Source: a virus
Strand: one strand, 5' to 3'
IMG/VR virus record: IMGVR_UViG_3300042398_000318
Span: 1-38,354 of that record
Length of the DNA stretch: 38,354 nt
Below, in pieces: positions 13,301 to 23,539 of the stretch (the stretch's first letter is position 1; each line of letters starts with the position of its first letter). The position numbers were made by a program, and so were the translations under genes. Under the pieces are notes generated by a model. The model did no database searches, had not been told where the DNA came from, and saw only the letters and a program-made list of their open reading frames with translations.

Positions 13301-14257
13301 ATGCCGAACGCAAATTTTGACGCACTACTTTCAACTACGCTTGCTAACTACCGTGACAAGCTTACCGACAACGTGTTCACCGCACGTCCTCTCACATACT
13401 GGCTTTCAGACAAGGGTCGCATTCGCACCGAGTCCGGCGGTACCAAGATTGTTGAGCAATTGATTTATGGTCAGAACGACACTGTTAAGTCGTACTCAGG
13501 CTATGAGACACTCAGCCTTACCCCTCAGGAAGGCATCACAGCTGCTGAATACGATTGGAAGCAGTATGGTGCTTCTATCGCTATCAGCGGTATCGAAGAA
13601 GCAAAGAACAACGGCGAGCATGCCATCATTGACTTGCTTGAAGCTAAGATTATGCAGGCTGAAGAGTCATTGCGTGAAGGTTTCAACCAAATGTTCTTCG
13701 GCAACGGCACAGGCAACTCAGGTAAGAACTGGAACGGCCTTGGCAACCTTATTGAGCGTGGCAACACGGTCGGTGGAATTGACTCGTCAGTTGTTACGGC
13801 TCCTGGAGTTGTTGGCAACGAGTTTTGGAACTCATACGAGGAAAACACCGCAGGTGCTTTGACCTTGCTGCAGATGGCAACCGCATACAACAGCGTGTCT
13901 GTTGGTAACGACCATCCTGACCTTATCCTTACGACACAAACATTGTTTGAAAAGTATGAGTCGCTGCTTCAACCACAGCTTCGCTACACCGACACCAAGA
14001 CTGCAGAAGCTGGTTTCCAGAACCTGTTGTTCAAGGGCGCTCCAATCATGTATGATGTGCACGCTCCTGCCGGAACGATGTTCTTCATTAACTCCAAGTA
14101 CCTCAAGCTTGTTGGTCACACCGACAAGTGGTTTGCACAGACCGATTTTGTACGCCCTGAAAACCAGGACGCACGTTTCGCTCTTATCATGTGCTACGGT
14201 AACCTTGTTTGTTCAAACCGTGCAAAGCAGGGTAAGCTTACCGCAAAGACTGCGTAA
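13301..14257 (+). CDS. Major capsid protein (HK97-fold type)
   Basis: A 318-residue protein with the strong ribosome binding site AAGGAGTTAAA. The pattern suits the HK97-like fold: an N-arm, an E-loop-like region about 45-75 (GGTKIVEQLIYGQNDTVKSY), a spine helix (DLLEAKIMQAEESLREGFNQMFFGNGT, about 109-135), and a P/A-domain region with LILTTQTLFEKYES and FKGAPIMYD. No protease domain is present. An intrinsic terminator follows, typical after highly expressed coat genes. Scaffold upstream and portal position confirm the identity. Confidence 0.9.
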   Translation: MPNANFDALLSTTLANYRDKLTDNVFTARPLTYWLSDKGRIRTESGGTKIVEQLIYGQNDTVKSYSGYETLSLTPQEGITAAEYDWKQYGASIAISGIEEAKNNGEHAIIDLLEAKIMQAEESLREGFNQMFFGNGTGNSGKNWNGLGNLIERGNTVGGIDSSVVTAPGVVGNEFWNSYEENTAGALTLLQMATAYNSVSVGNDHPDLILTTQTLFEKYESLLQPQLRYTDTKTAEAGFQNLLFKGAPIMYDVHAPAGTMFFINSKYLKLVGHTDKWFAQTDFVRPENQDARFALIMCYGNLVCSNRAKQGKLTAKTA

Positions 14258-14273
14258 GTTAACCACATTGTTT

Positions 14274-14302
14274 GGGGGGCGCAAGCCCCCCTTACTTTAT
14301 TC
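14274..14302 (+). terminator. Intrinsic terminator after the capsid gene
   Basis: GGGGGGC-GCAA-GCCCCCC (14274-14291) is followed by TTACTTTATT. The loop and GC stem are classic. It is likely leaky, since the genes downstream up to late-motif copy c have no own visible promoter, and would set a high coat-to-tail transcript ratio. Confidence 0.88.
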
Positions 14303-14324
14303 GTTCAATTTTTAAGGAGTAAAA

Positions 14325-15032
14325 ATGCCACAGGTTGGTAAAATGAAGTTTCCATACACAGCAAAGGGAAAAGCTGCAGCTAAAAAAGCAGCAGAGTCAA
14401 CAGATGAGTTTGGCAACAAAGTAAGCATGCCACGCAAGGCTACTGGTGGACAATCAATTCGTGCAACAGGCAAGGACAAGACTTCAGGTTCTCGTAGCGG
14501 TTCTTCGCTTCGTGCACGTGGAGTTGAAAAGGGAAGCCCACGTCGTGTAACAGCTACGGGTGCACAATCAGCTCGTGCTGCTGGTGCGGAATCCAAGCGT
14601 GGACGTGGTACACAGCCTTCATCGGCTCGTGCTGCAGGAGCAAAGCGTAAAGCTAATGCTACTGCTCCACGTTCAGCTCGTGCTGCTGGTGCAGAGTCTA
14701 GGACACGCACACGTTCGGCAATGACTGGCGGAACTGCTCGTTCTACCGGTGCAGAGCGTATGGGTGTAACTGGCAAGCGTGGCGGTTCTTCGCTTCGTGC
14801 ACGTGGAGTTGAAACTGGTGGGATAAAGAAGGCAGCTTCTAAAGCTTCTTCTTATCCTCAGTCTGTTCGTGCTGCTGGTGCTAAGGCTAAAACAAACGAT
14901 ACTCAGCCTTCGTCTTTCCGTGCTCAGCGCTTCGGAAAAGGCGCAAAGGGTGGTAGTGCACAGGTTAAGCCTCGTGTTAACCAGTCTATGCGTGCTGCAG
15001 AGTACCGCAAGAAGAAGCCTGGCAAATATTAA
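14325..15032 (+). CDS. Basic repeat protein after the capsid gene (S-x-R-A repeats)
   Basis: A 235-residue, very basic, low-complexity protein. After an N-terminal segment MPQVGKMKFPYTAKGKAAAK it holds ten repeats of the pattern S/T-x-R-A/S beginning at residues 44, 61, 82, 100, 117, 137, 156, 180, 197 and 221, spaced 17-24 residues, most continuing as A-G-A/V-E or R-G-V-E. Linkers are Gly, Ser, Thr, Lys rich. It looks intrinsically disordered. Position after the capsid suggests a capsid-interior or DNA-condensing role, or a decoration protein; not established. A 31-base DNA stretch recurs at 14499 and 14784, showing internal duplication. The ribosome binding site is AAGGAG. Confidence 0.82.
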   Translation: MPQVGKMKFPYTAKGKAAAKKAAESTDEFGNKVSMPRKATGGQSIRATGKDKTSGSRSGSSLRARGVEKGSPRRVTATGAQSARAAGAESKRGRGTQPSSARAAGAKRKANATAPRSARAAGAESRTRTRSAMTGGTARSTGAERMGVTGKRGGSSLRARGVETGGIKKAASKASSYPQSVRAAGAKAKTNDTQPSSFRAQRFGKGAKGGSAQVKPRVNQSMRAAEYRKKKPGKY

Positions 15033-15054
15033 GTAACGAATCTCCATATAGGGT
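15033..15054 (+). promoter_or_regulatory. Late-motif copy c
   Basis: GTAACGA (15033-15039) is followed by CATATAGGGT, then ATG 15055. Here the motif does not include the upstream stop codon, so its conservation is not a by-product of TAA. Confidence 0.6.
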
Positions 15055-15270
15055 ATGAGTAAACAACTTGCACACACCCTATATGGTGAACCAGTTAAAG
15101 GTATCCGACCTGCGGGGGAAGCCCCGGGGAGTCGCCTGGCACCAGCGGGTGCGCCCTATGTCGGGCGCAACCGTTGCGTTGCTAATGAGGATACATGTGA
15201 AGGCCCTAAAGCTAAGGGAACAGATTATTGCGCAGGCCACCTGCGTTCAATGGCTAAGAAAGAAGTTTAA
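15055..15270 (+). CDS. Small putative zinc-binding protein
   Basis: A 71-residue protein with Cys41, Cys48, Cys59 and His62 (NRCVANEDTCEGPKAKGTDYCAGH), a plausible single zinc site, after a Gly/Pro/Ala-rich start (GIRPAGEAPGSRLAPAGAPY). No Shine-Dalgarno; ATG abuts late-motif copy c. It is coupled to the connector gene by TAATG. Function unknown; it might be a structural adaptor. Confidence 0.65.
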   Translation: MSKQLAHTLYGEPVKGIRPAGEAPGSRLAPAGAPYVGRNRCVANEDTCEGPKAKGTDYCAGHLRSMAKKEV

Positions 15271-15968
15271 TGGCTACTACGGCTGAGCTTACACAATTTG
15301 TATGGGATGTGATGGACCTTGAAGAAGTGGACCTTCCGGGCGCACTTGTGCGTCAGTTTATGCGTGATGGCTTTGACCGTATTGTTAATCTTGAACGGCG
15401 TTGGCCTTTTTATGAGTCGTCATACACTCTTAATACAACCCCTAGTCAGCGTGATTATCCTATTGGGTCTATTGGTGCTGGAGACTTACGAGAAGTAGTT
15501 TCTATTCTTGACAATAGTTCTGCCGGTAATCGTTTAACGATTACCTCTATTGACGATGCCGAGGCTTTGTGGCATGGCTCGTTTGACGTTCCTACTCGTC
15601 CTTTGTTTTATACAGAATGGGGAGAAACCATCAAGCTTTATCCTAAGCCTGATGCTGTCTACCCTTTGTCTGTCCGTGGATACCGAAAGCCCAGCTATAC
15701 GTGGGTGACTGATACTACGTTGCAGCCTGATTTGGATTATCGTTTCCACACTGCGTTGGCTTACTATGCTATTTCCCAGGCTTATAAGCGTCAAGAAGAT
15801 TCTGAGATGACCAACCAATACAAGCAGTCTTTTGATGAGGCTGTTCAATTGGCTAAGTTGGAGTTGATGCGTCCTCCTTCTCATCGTCCTATGATTATGT
15901 CACGTGGTTATGTTCGTCCGTCGTCTAAGTATTGGCTTGAATCTATGGGTCGTACCCTGGGACAGTAA
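15270..15968 (+). CDS. Head-tail connector / tail-tube A-like protein
   Basis: A 232-residue protein with the helical head ELTQFVWDVMDLEEVDLPGALVRQFMRDGFDRIVNLERRWPFYE followed by a beta-rich part (YTLNTTPSQRDYPIG, REVVSILDN, TIKLYPKPDAVYPLSVRGY) and a long terminal helix (YKRQEDSEMTNQYKQSFDEA). This plan matches adaptor proteins of short-tailed phages (T7 gp11-like or P22 gp4-like), which close the portal and start the tail. Distant similarity only. It lies between head genes and tail nozzle and is coupled on both sides. Confidence 0.7.
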   Translation: MATTAELTQFVWDVMDLEEVDLPGALVRQFMRDGFDRIVNLERRWPFYESSYTLNTTPSQRDYPIGSIGAGDLREVVSILDNSSAGNRLTITSIDDAEALWHGSFDVPTRPLFYTEWGETIKLYPKPDAVYPLSVRGYRKPSYTWVTDTTLQPDLDYRFHTALAYYAISQAYKRQEDSEMTNQYKQSFDEAVQLAKLELMRPPSHRPMIMSRGYVRPSSKYWLESMGRTLGQ

Positions 15969-17569
15969 TGGCTAGTTTGCAAGTTGTTCGCCAGGACGAT
16001 TTTACTGGTGGTTTGAATCTTAGAGCTGACCAGTTCCAGCTGGGACCTAACGAGTCGCCTAAGATGTTGAATGTTGAGATTGACCCTCGTGGCGGTGTTT
16101 TTTCTCGTGGCGCTATGCGTCGTATTAACAACTCTAGCATTTCTGCTCATTGGTTTCCCAAAAACATGTTTCCTTTTTATGGTCAGGTATATCACGCCAT
16201 GTTAAGCACTGGAAGTTCCGGTGGTGTTGATGGTAGTGTTTATTATTCTACTGGTTCAGATTTTAGTAATTTGTCTATTCCTGTTGGGTATGAACATGGA
16301 GCTTCTTTTGCTCCTTGGGGAAAGACGCTATTTATTACGGGCGGACCAACAAAAGTTTCCCATAAATGGAATGGCACAACTAAAACTGCCTTGACTGCCA
16401 GTGGTCCTGTGTGGCAAAACAGCTATGGAAGTCCAACCATTACTCCTGAGTATTTTCCTCAAGCTGCTCACACAATTACTCATGCTGGTAAAATCTTTGT
16501 TGCGAATACAAGAGAGAACAGTATAGACAAACCAAACGTTCTTAGATGGTCACACCCGAACAATCCGACTAACTGGGCTGAGCAGGACTTTATTGAAATC
16601 AACGATGGCGGTCAAGAGATTACCGGGTTGGCTTCTTTCGGTGGTCACCTGCTTGTGTTTAAGAACAACGCTGTGTACGCTATTTTTGGTTATGACTCCG
16701 ATACTTTCCAGGTTGTTGAGATTTCTCGCAATGTTGGTGCTGCAACGCCACAGGCGATTTGCACCACAGAACGTGGTGTTTATTTTTTCTCGTATCCTGA
16801 TGGTTTAATGCTCTACAACGGCACAAGCATTGTCGATGTTTTTGAACCTATTCGTCCGGCAATTATTGATGGCAACATTAAGGTTGCAGCAATCAATAGT
16901 GTTTGTGTCAACTATGTTAACCGTCGTATTTGGGTTTCTGTTCCTTACAGTGAAACATCTACTCCGACATACACTACAGCTGTTTTTGTTTATGACCCTA
17001 GTGTTTCTCAGCGTGGGGCTTGGCTGATGTTTAGCACTTGGGATTCTAGAGGTGTTTCGGGTGGTTGTACTTTTATTCAAAGAAATGGCGACACGCTGCA
17101 TCTTGCTGCTCACCCTACTTCTCCTAATGTTTTAAAAGTTGACCAATACACCAGTGGATATGACAACACCGCTGGTTCTGACCAACCATTTTTTTCTAGG
17201 TATAGAACACGTTGGGTTGATGCTGGTTCGTACAGTCAACGTAAAATGTGGCGTCGTCCTGACGTGGTTGTTAAGCAAGCCAGTTTTAACGCCAATTTAA
17301 ATTTTGATATTTTTTCTGACTATGAAGAAGCAACTGTTGTAAAAAACTATAGTGTTTTTATTCCAAGTGCAACCACAGGTATGACGTGGGGTGTTAGTAG
17401 ATGGCTTGAGGCAAACTGGGGAGCAACGAATGTTGGTTCTCAAATTATTAATGCTCGTTCTATTGGTTTGGCCAAAGCTATTCAGGTTGAGTTTTCAGGA
17501 ACTCCGGGCGTAGCTTGGGGTATTAATAGTTTTACTTTAAAATATAATCCACGAAAGGTGACTAAGTAA
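15968..17569 (+). CDS. Tail nozzle / tail hub protein (beta-rich)
   Basis: A 533-residue beta-rich protein. The start VRQDDFTGGLNLRADQFQLGPNESPKMLNVEIDPRGGV is typical of podovirus tail nozzle and hub proteins (T7 gp12-like, P22 gp10-like stabilisation protein), as are propeller-like repeats such as GKTLFITGGPTKVSHKWNG, GHLLVFKNNAVYAIFGYDSD and GVYFFSYPDGLMLYNGTS. These rings extend the tail below the connector and bind fibres. Coupled to the genes on both sides. No contractile or long-tail genes occur, supporting a short-tailed virion. Confidence 0.75.
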   Translation: MASLQVVRQDDFTGGLNLRADQFQLGPNESPKMLNVEIDPRGGVFSRGAMRRINNSSISAHWFPKNMFPFYGQVYHAMLSTGSSGGVDGSVYYSTGSDFSNLSIPVGYEHGASFAPWGKTLFITGGPTKVSHKWNGTTKTALTASGPVWQNSYGSPTITPEYFPQAAHTITHAGKIFVANTRENSIDKPNVLRWSHPNNPTNWAEQDFIEINDGGQEITGLASFGGHLLVFKNNAVYAIFGYDSDTFQVVEISRNVGAATPQAICTTERGVYFFSYPDGLMLYNGTSIVDVFEPIRPAIIDGNIKVAAINSVCVNYVNRRIWVSVPYSETSTPTYTTAVFVYDPSVSQRGAWLMFSTWDSRGVSGGCTFIQRNGDTLHLAAHPTSPNVLKVDQYTSGYDNTAGSDQPFFSRYRTRWVDAGSYSQRKMWRRPDVVVKQASFNANLNFDIFSDYEEATVVKNYSVFIPSATTGMTWGVSRWLEANWGATNVGSQIINARSIGLAKAIQVEFSGTPGVAWGINSFTLKYNPRKVTK

Positions 17570-18165
17570 TGTCTAGTTTAAATTTTCCACATACCTTAAG
17601 CAATAACACGGTTGCTGATGCAAACCATGTTATGGCAAACTTTAATGCTATTAGAGATTTTACAAACACAGAGGTTGTTCGTAATGATGGCTCTGTAAAG
17701 GCGTTGTTAAGTTCGCTTGCTAACGAGGTAATTAACAAGCTTGTACCTGTTGGTACTATTGCTATGTTTGGTGGTTCAGTCGCCCCTACAGGTTGGTTGC
17801 CTTGTGATGGAATATCGACGACTGGTTATCCTCTTTTGCAGGCGGTTGTTGGCGCAACAACTCCCGACCTTCGTGGTCGTGTACCGGTTGGTTCGGGTTC
17901 GGGTGCTGGTTTGACTGAAAGAACTTTAGGTACTACTGGTGGTTCCGAAACACATACGCTTACTGTTGGACAAATTCCTAGCCACGCTCACTTTTATAAC
18001 CAAACAACTGTTACACAAAGAGTGGTATTTAACCCTGATTTGGACTTAATTGACGATGTTGTAAATGCTTTTGGCAGCGCTACAACAGGGTCAGAGGGTG
18101 GCGGTCAACCGCACAACAACATGCAACCATTCCGAGTTGTAACTTACATTATTAAGCACGACTAA
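17569..18165 (+). CDS. Tail collar-domain protein
   Basis: A 198-residue protein with a helical N-terminus (MANFNAIRDFTNTEVVRND) and the phage tail collar pattern: VPVGTIAMFGGSVAPTGWLPCDG, PDLRGRVPVGSG, GGSETHTLTVGQIPSHAH, and C-terminal GGGQPHNNMQPFRVVTYIIKHD. Such domains sit at fibre tips or the base of receptor-binding structures, often using His pairs to bind metal. It precedes two collagen-like proteins, so the three likely form the adsorption apparatus. Confidence 0.85.
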   Translation: MSSLNFPHTLSNNTVADANHVMANFNAIRDFTNTEVVRNDGSVKALLSSLANEVINKLVPVGTIAMFGGSVAPTGWLPCDGISTTGYPLLQAVVGATTPDLRGRVPVGSGSGAGLTERTLGTTGGSETHTLTVGQIPSHAHFYNQTTVTQRVVFNPDLDLIDDVVNAFGSATTGSEGGGQPHNNMQPFRVVTYIIKHD

Positions 18166-18547
18166 TGACAGTTGAAACTCCACGCAATAATCCACCTGAA
18201 CAGATATGGACGGCTCCTCTTATGGAGACGCTCCGTTCTTCGGATGCGCGTGCTCTTCAACATATTTTTACTAGCCTAAAAGAATACCTAAATGGTGTTC
18301 AGGCAACTATTTCTAGCAACTACTATAATCTTGTTATTGGTTCTGTTTCTCAAGGCGTAGCTGGGGCAAGCATTACCGGAACATTCCCTAACCAAACTTT
18401 AAATCTTAGTTTACCTCAGGGAGCCACCGGACCTGCTGGTCCTGCTGGCCCGCAGGGTCCTGGTGGGTTTTCAACTTTAAACCTTGATGGTGGACAACCT
18501 GATTCTGTGTATGGTGGTCTACCTTTGATTGATTCGGGGAATATCTA

Positions 18548-18548
<1 letters not shown>
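18165..18548 (+). CDS. Short fibre linker with collagen-like segment
   Basis: A 127-residue protein: helical N-terminus (MEVET... [24 protein letters not shown], about 19-42), beta region, a short Gly-X-Y run ([16 protein letters not shown], about 86-101), and the ending [16 protein letters not shown] with LPLIDSGNI, a pattern common at the end of phage fibre proteins. Its helix may bind the tail; its collagen run may join the neighbouring 748-residue fibre. Coupled by overlapping start/stop on both sides. Confidence 0.7.
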
Positions 18549-20794
<2,246 letters not shown>

Positions 20795-20795
20795 A

Positions 20796-21113
20796 ATGAT
20801 ACTTCATTTAGACTGTGTACCCCTTCAGTGGGACAATGACAACAACTGCCCGATTGTTGCTCAAACATCAGAAGAATTTCTGATTGTTTTAAGACAACAT
20901 AGAAACGTTATGCTTAGTCAATCTGACTGGCGAATTGGTGTTGACTCGCCATTGTCTGAAGAAGAAAAGCAAGATTGGATTGAGTACCGCAGGTATCTCC
21001 GTGGTTTGACAGACGACCTCCCTTCTGTGCTCGCAAATACAGTTGAGATTGTTGACCCACCATTAAGTGGTGGTCCAGTAAATGTAATGACCCCTCAGAG
21101 TGCGCCGAGGTAG
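20796..21113 (+). CDS. Tail fibre assembly chaperone-like protein
   Basis: A 105-residue protein whose core (LRQHRNVMLSQSDWRIG, then DWIEYRRYLRGLTDD) matches the pattern of phage tail assembly chaperone proteins of the tail_APC type: R-x-x-R-N-x-x-L-x-x-S-D-W ... W-x-x-Y-R-x-x-L-R. In those phages it follows the fibre gene, as here. A Pro-rich tail (VDPPLSGGPVNVMTPQSAP) ends it. It probably helps fold or attach the collagen-like fibre. Confidence 0.72.
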   Translation: MILHLDCVPLQWDNDNNCPIVAQTSEEFLIVLRQHRNVMLSQSDWRIGVDSPLSEEEKQDWIEYRRYLRGLTDDLPSVLANTVEIVDPPLSGGPVNVMTPQSAPR

Positions 21114-21118
21114 ATGCA

Positions 21119-21199
21119 ATGGCTAAGTTGGTAGATTTAGTGAAGACCGCAAAGAGTACCATTATCTCCTCAGATAGTAACGAATTGGGCATACAGTAG
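21119..21199 (+). CDS. Possible 26-residue ORF
   Basis: ATG 21119 to TAG 21199 gives MAKLVDLVKTAKSTI... ending with NELGIQ. It starts just after the stop of the chaperone-like gene and contains late-motif copy d in its last third. There is no convincing ribosome binding site. It may be chance; I include it because no other gene fills 21114-21207. Confidence 0.3.
   Translation: MAKLVDLVKTAKSTIISSDSNELGIQ
21177..21197 (+). promoter_or_regulatory. Late-motif copy d
   Basis: GTAACGA (21177-21183) is followed by CATACAGT (21190-21197). TAGGAG and ATG 21208 come after it, so here too the motif lies upstream of a separate ribosome binding site. Confidence 0.6.
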
Positions 21200-21207
21200 G
21201 AGCATTT

Positions 21208-21645
21208 ATGGCAGATTTTGACTATATGGGGTACAACCAAAAGAAGCGTGCAGCTGGTTCGGGCTATGCCTCGAAGCAGGCTGCTAACACGTATGCCCAG
21301 TTTTTGTCTCAGCAACGTGGTGCCCGCAAGAAGTTTGACATTCAACAGGGGTACGAGAAGCAAGCACCCAAGGTAGTTGGTTCGTTTACTAAGCGTGGTT
21401 TGGCTGGTCCCGGTGTTCAATCAGGTATTTATCAGAAGGGTTTAACTGATTTTGCTCAGAAGAACTTTATGGATTTTGCTGACCTAAATAGGGACCAGGA
21501 CGAAGAGATGCAACGTTTGCAGTTTGAAGGTAGGCAGAACACTGCCGAGTATGACCAGCAGATTGCAGAGTTAGAAGCACAGAAGCAGGCTAGCATCGCT
21601 CAGGCTGCTGCAACATTATCGGCCTTTAAGCCGTTTTTAAGTTAG
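21208..21645 (+). CDS. Internal or tail-associated structural protein (putative)
   Basis: A 145-residue basic, Gln/Ala-rich helical protein: KKRAAGSGYASKQAANTYAQ, a Gly-Leu motif FTKRGLAGPGVQSG, and a long helix DQDEEMQRLQFEGRQNTAEY continuing to QKQASIAQAAATLSA. This style is common in small proteins placed before internal virion genes. TAGGAG precedes the ATG. No family is certain. Confidence 0.62.
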   Translation: MADFDYMGYNQKKRAAGSGYASKQAANTYAQFLSQQRGARKKFDIQQGYEKQAPKVVGSFTKRGLAGPGVQSGIYQKGLTDFAQKNFMDFADLNRDQDEEMQRLQFEGRQNTAEYDQQIAELEAQKQASIAQAAATLSAFKPFLS

Positions 21646-21654
21646 GAGATTAAA

Positions 21655-22494
21655 ATGGCTGGAAAGAAAATTATTGGTCGTGACGCTATGGGTAATCCTA
21701 TTTATGAAGGCGGTCGTCTTCCTTCTGCTCCTGGTGCTGGTTCAGGTGTTGGTGTAAGAACTTCGGGTACTGCTCCAAAAACTAAACCTGCTGCTCCCCA
21801 ATCTCCACGTAGGGGTTTTGGTTCTGCTGGAACGCCCGGAAAGGAAGCACCAGTATCAATAGGAAATGTGTCACGCAACCTTCAGGGGGCACCACAAGAT
21901 ACTGCAAGAAGAATTATTGGCATGGGTGCTGCTCCTAAAATTCCTACTGTTCCCGAGCTTGAAGCTATTCGCAACAAGGCTGCTGGTCCTGGTCCAGGCA
22001 CTGGTGGTGGCGGAGTAAAGAAAGACGACCCTTATGCTGCTTTGCTTAAAGCTTTGACTGGTCTTGGTGATTATGCTGCTGGGAATATTAACTCATCTAT
22101 GGATTCGTTGGCTAGCACTTTGCAGGCACAGACCAACCCGTTTGCAGACTTTAAGGCGCAACAGACACAGACAACGCCAGAGTTGTCTCAGCTTCTTCAG
22201 TCTCAGGGTGTTTCCCAGGACCCTTTGCAACAGTTTGCTACTGCTATGAATGCGCAGAATCAGAATCAAGCTACTGCTTTCCAAAATCAAGCTGATATTA
22301 TGAGCAAGATTTATGGTGCTAATCAGACTGGTTCTATTGGTGATGTTGCTCAGCAACGTTATGATTTGTTGAATCAGCTTCAGGGTAATGTTTTGGGTGC
22401 TGGAACTAAACTTCTTGGAGGCAAGGGGAAGAAAGCTCTTGATAGCAATACGATTGCACAGATGATTCTTTCGGCTATGAAGGCAGGCCAGTAA
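21655..22494 (+). CDS. Low-complexity virion protein (putative internal)
   Basis: A 279-residue protein. The first 120 residues are rich in Gly, Pro, Ala, Ser and basic residues (likely disordered), the rest is Gln/Asn/Leu-rich and helical (about 175-235, QTQTTPELSQLLQSQGVSQD, FATAMNAQNQNQATAFQNQ), ending with a basic Gly/Lys loop (GGKGKKALDS). Composition is like ejection or internal core proteins. GGAGATTAAA precedes the ATG. Coupled to 22494-23522 by TAATG. Confidence 0.62.
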   Translation: MAGKKIIGRDAMGNPIYEGGRLPSAPGAGSGVGVRTSGTAPKTKPAAPQSPRRGFGSAGTPGKEAPVSIGNVSRNLQGAPQDTARRIIGMGAAPKIPTVPELEAIRNKAAGPGPGTGGGGVKKDDPYAALLKALTGLGDYAAGNINSSMDSLASTLQAQTNPFADFKAQQTQTTPELSQLLQSQGVSQDPLQQFATAMNAQNQNQATAFQNQADIMSKIYGANQTGSIGDVAQQRYDLLNQLQGNVLGAGTKLLGGKGKKALDSNTIAQMILSAMKAGQ

Positions 22495-23522
22495 TGGACC
22501 CGGAATCAATTCAAATGTTGATGCAGTATTTGTCTTCTGCTAAAAAAGGCAACAAGGGTGTCAGCTCTGTTGCTGGCAATCTTGACAACCCTATCTTGTT
22601 GGCTTTGGCTGGTGTTCTTGACCCGTACTATGGTTCAGGTCAAACAACCAGCGGTGCTGGTAATTTGTATGGTTCCTTTGCTAGCGATAAAACAACCCCT
22701 GCTGCTGTCAGGGCGGTTATGGATTATGTTGACCAAGGCATGAACTCTTATCAGATTGAAGCGCAGATTAACGCTTTGGATTCTGATGTTATTCAGAACT
22801 CCGGCTATACCGATGAGCAACTTATTTCTATGGGTCGTGAAATGGCTAAGGAGGGCGGCAAAAAGGGCACCGATGTGTTTGCTAAAGCTGGTCTTCGTAA
22901 TCCTAATGACATTTATGGTTTGGGAGATGTTCCTTTGGATGCTTCCCAGTCAGAAGATTATCAATCTTATGTTGATGCATCTAAGAAGTCGGGCAAGGGT
23001 CGTGAGTTGGCTGATTGGCGTTTGGCTGTTGCCCGTAACAATATGAGCAAATACACCGAGGATGGTGTTGAGGTTCCTGATTGGTTCCCTAAGGGTGCAG
23101 CAGAAGGTACTGTAGCCCAAATCGGTAAGGGCGCAAAGTACAACACGGCTCGTATTGGTCTTGATAAAAATGGTAAGGGTCCAAACCTTAATACGGCCCG
23201 TATTGGACTTGACGCAGACGGTAAAGGTCCAAACCTTAACACAGCCCGTATTGGTGAAGGGGCGGAGTACAACACTGCTCGTATCGGCCCTGTACCGAGA
23301 AAGTCAAACAAGAAAGAAGGGAAGCGTCCTTCGCAGGATGAGCGTGATGCGTTGTCACGTGCACAGGCTGGAGTAGCAGATGTCGAGACTCAGGTCGCTG
23401 CCGATTTGATGCGGGCACAGGCTGTTCGTGAGGGTGCTCTTAGGCGTGCTTCACAGTCGGGTCGTACTCCGTTTACGGACCAAACTTCTACGTTGTTGAA
23501 GTTTATCGCCGGCTCTAAGTAA
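22494..23522 (+). CDS. Virion protein with NTARIG tandem repeats
   Basis: A 342-residue protein. Residues 1-200 are a mixed domain (LLALAGVLDPYYGSG, AVMDYVDQGMNSYQIEAQINAL, GMREMAKEGG-like segments) without clear family. About 214-264 hold four copies of the hexapeptide N-T-A-R-I-G, two inside a 17-residue unit ending GKGPNL. The last 75 residues are basic and helical (RRASQSGRTPFTDQ). DNA copies at 23141-23290 are near identical but differ at silent positions, so the peptide is under selection. It likely belongs to the internal core with the genes on either side; its stop lies in late-motif copy e. Confidence 0.65.
   Translation: MDPESIQMLMQYLSSAKKGNKGVSSVAGNLDNPILLALAGVLDPYYGSGQTTSGAGNLYGSFASDKTTPAAVRAVMDYVDQGMNSYQIEAQINALDSDVIQNSGYTDEQLISMGREMAKEGGKKGTDVFAKAGLRNPNDIYGLGDVPLDASQSEDYQSYVDASKKSGKGRELADWRLAVARNNMSKYTEDGVEVPDWFPKGAAEGTVAQIGKGAKYNTARIGLDKNGKGPNLNTARIGLDADGKGPNLNTARIGEGAEYNTARIGPVPRKSNKKEGKRPSQDERDALSRAQAGVADVETQVAADLMRAQAVREGALRRASQSGRTPFTDQTSTLLKFIAGSK
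23141..23290 (+). repeat. Tandem repeats coding for N-T-A-R-I-G units
   Basis: Four copies of AACACGGCTCGTATTGG-like sequence, at about 23141, 23189, 23237 and 23270. The spacers between copies 1-2 and 2-3 are alike (GATGGTAAGGGTCCAAACCTT type). Codon differences (AATACGGCC, AACACAGCC, AACACTGCT) keep the same residues. Confidence 0.8.
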
Positions 23523-23539
23523 CGATTTAAACATATAGT
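23519..23539 (+). promoter_or_regulatory. Late-motif copy e
   Basis: GTAACGA (23519-23525) is followed by CATATAGT and ATG 23540. It is the closest copy to a TATAAT-like core, placed ahead of the 8-kb gene. Confidence 0.6.

Noticed and set aside
14312-14776. A 154-codon minus-strand frame rich in Ala/Pro/Arg.
   Set aside because: It mirrors the S-x-R-A repeats of the plus-strand gene and crosses the capsid terminator region; no start signals.
20914-21420. A 168-codon minus-strand frame opposite the chaperone-like gene and late-motif copy d.
   Set aside because: Composition is that of a shadow frame, it overlaps two coupled plus-strand genes, and all certain genes here are rightward.
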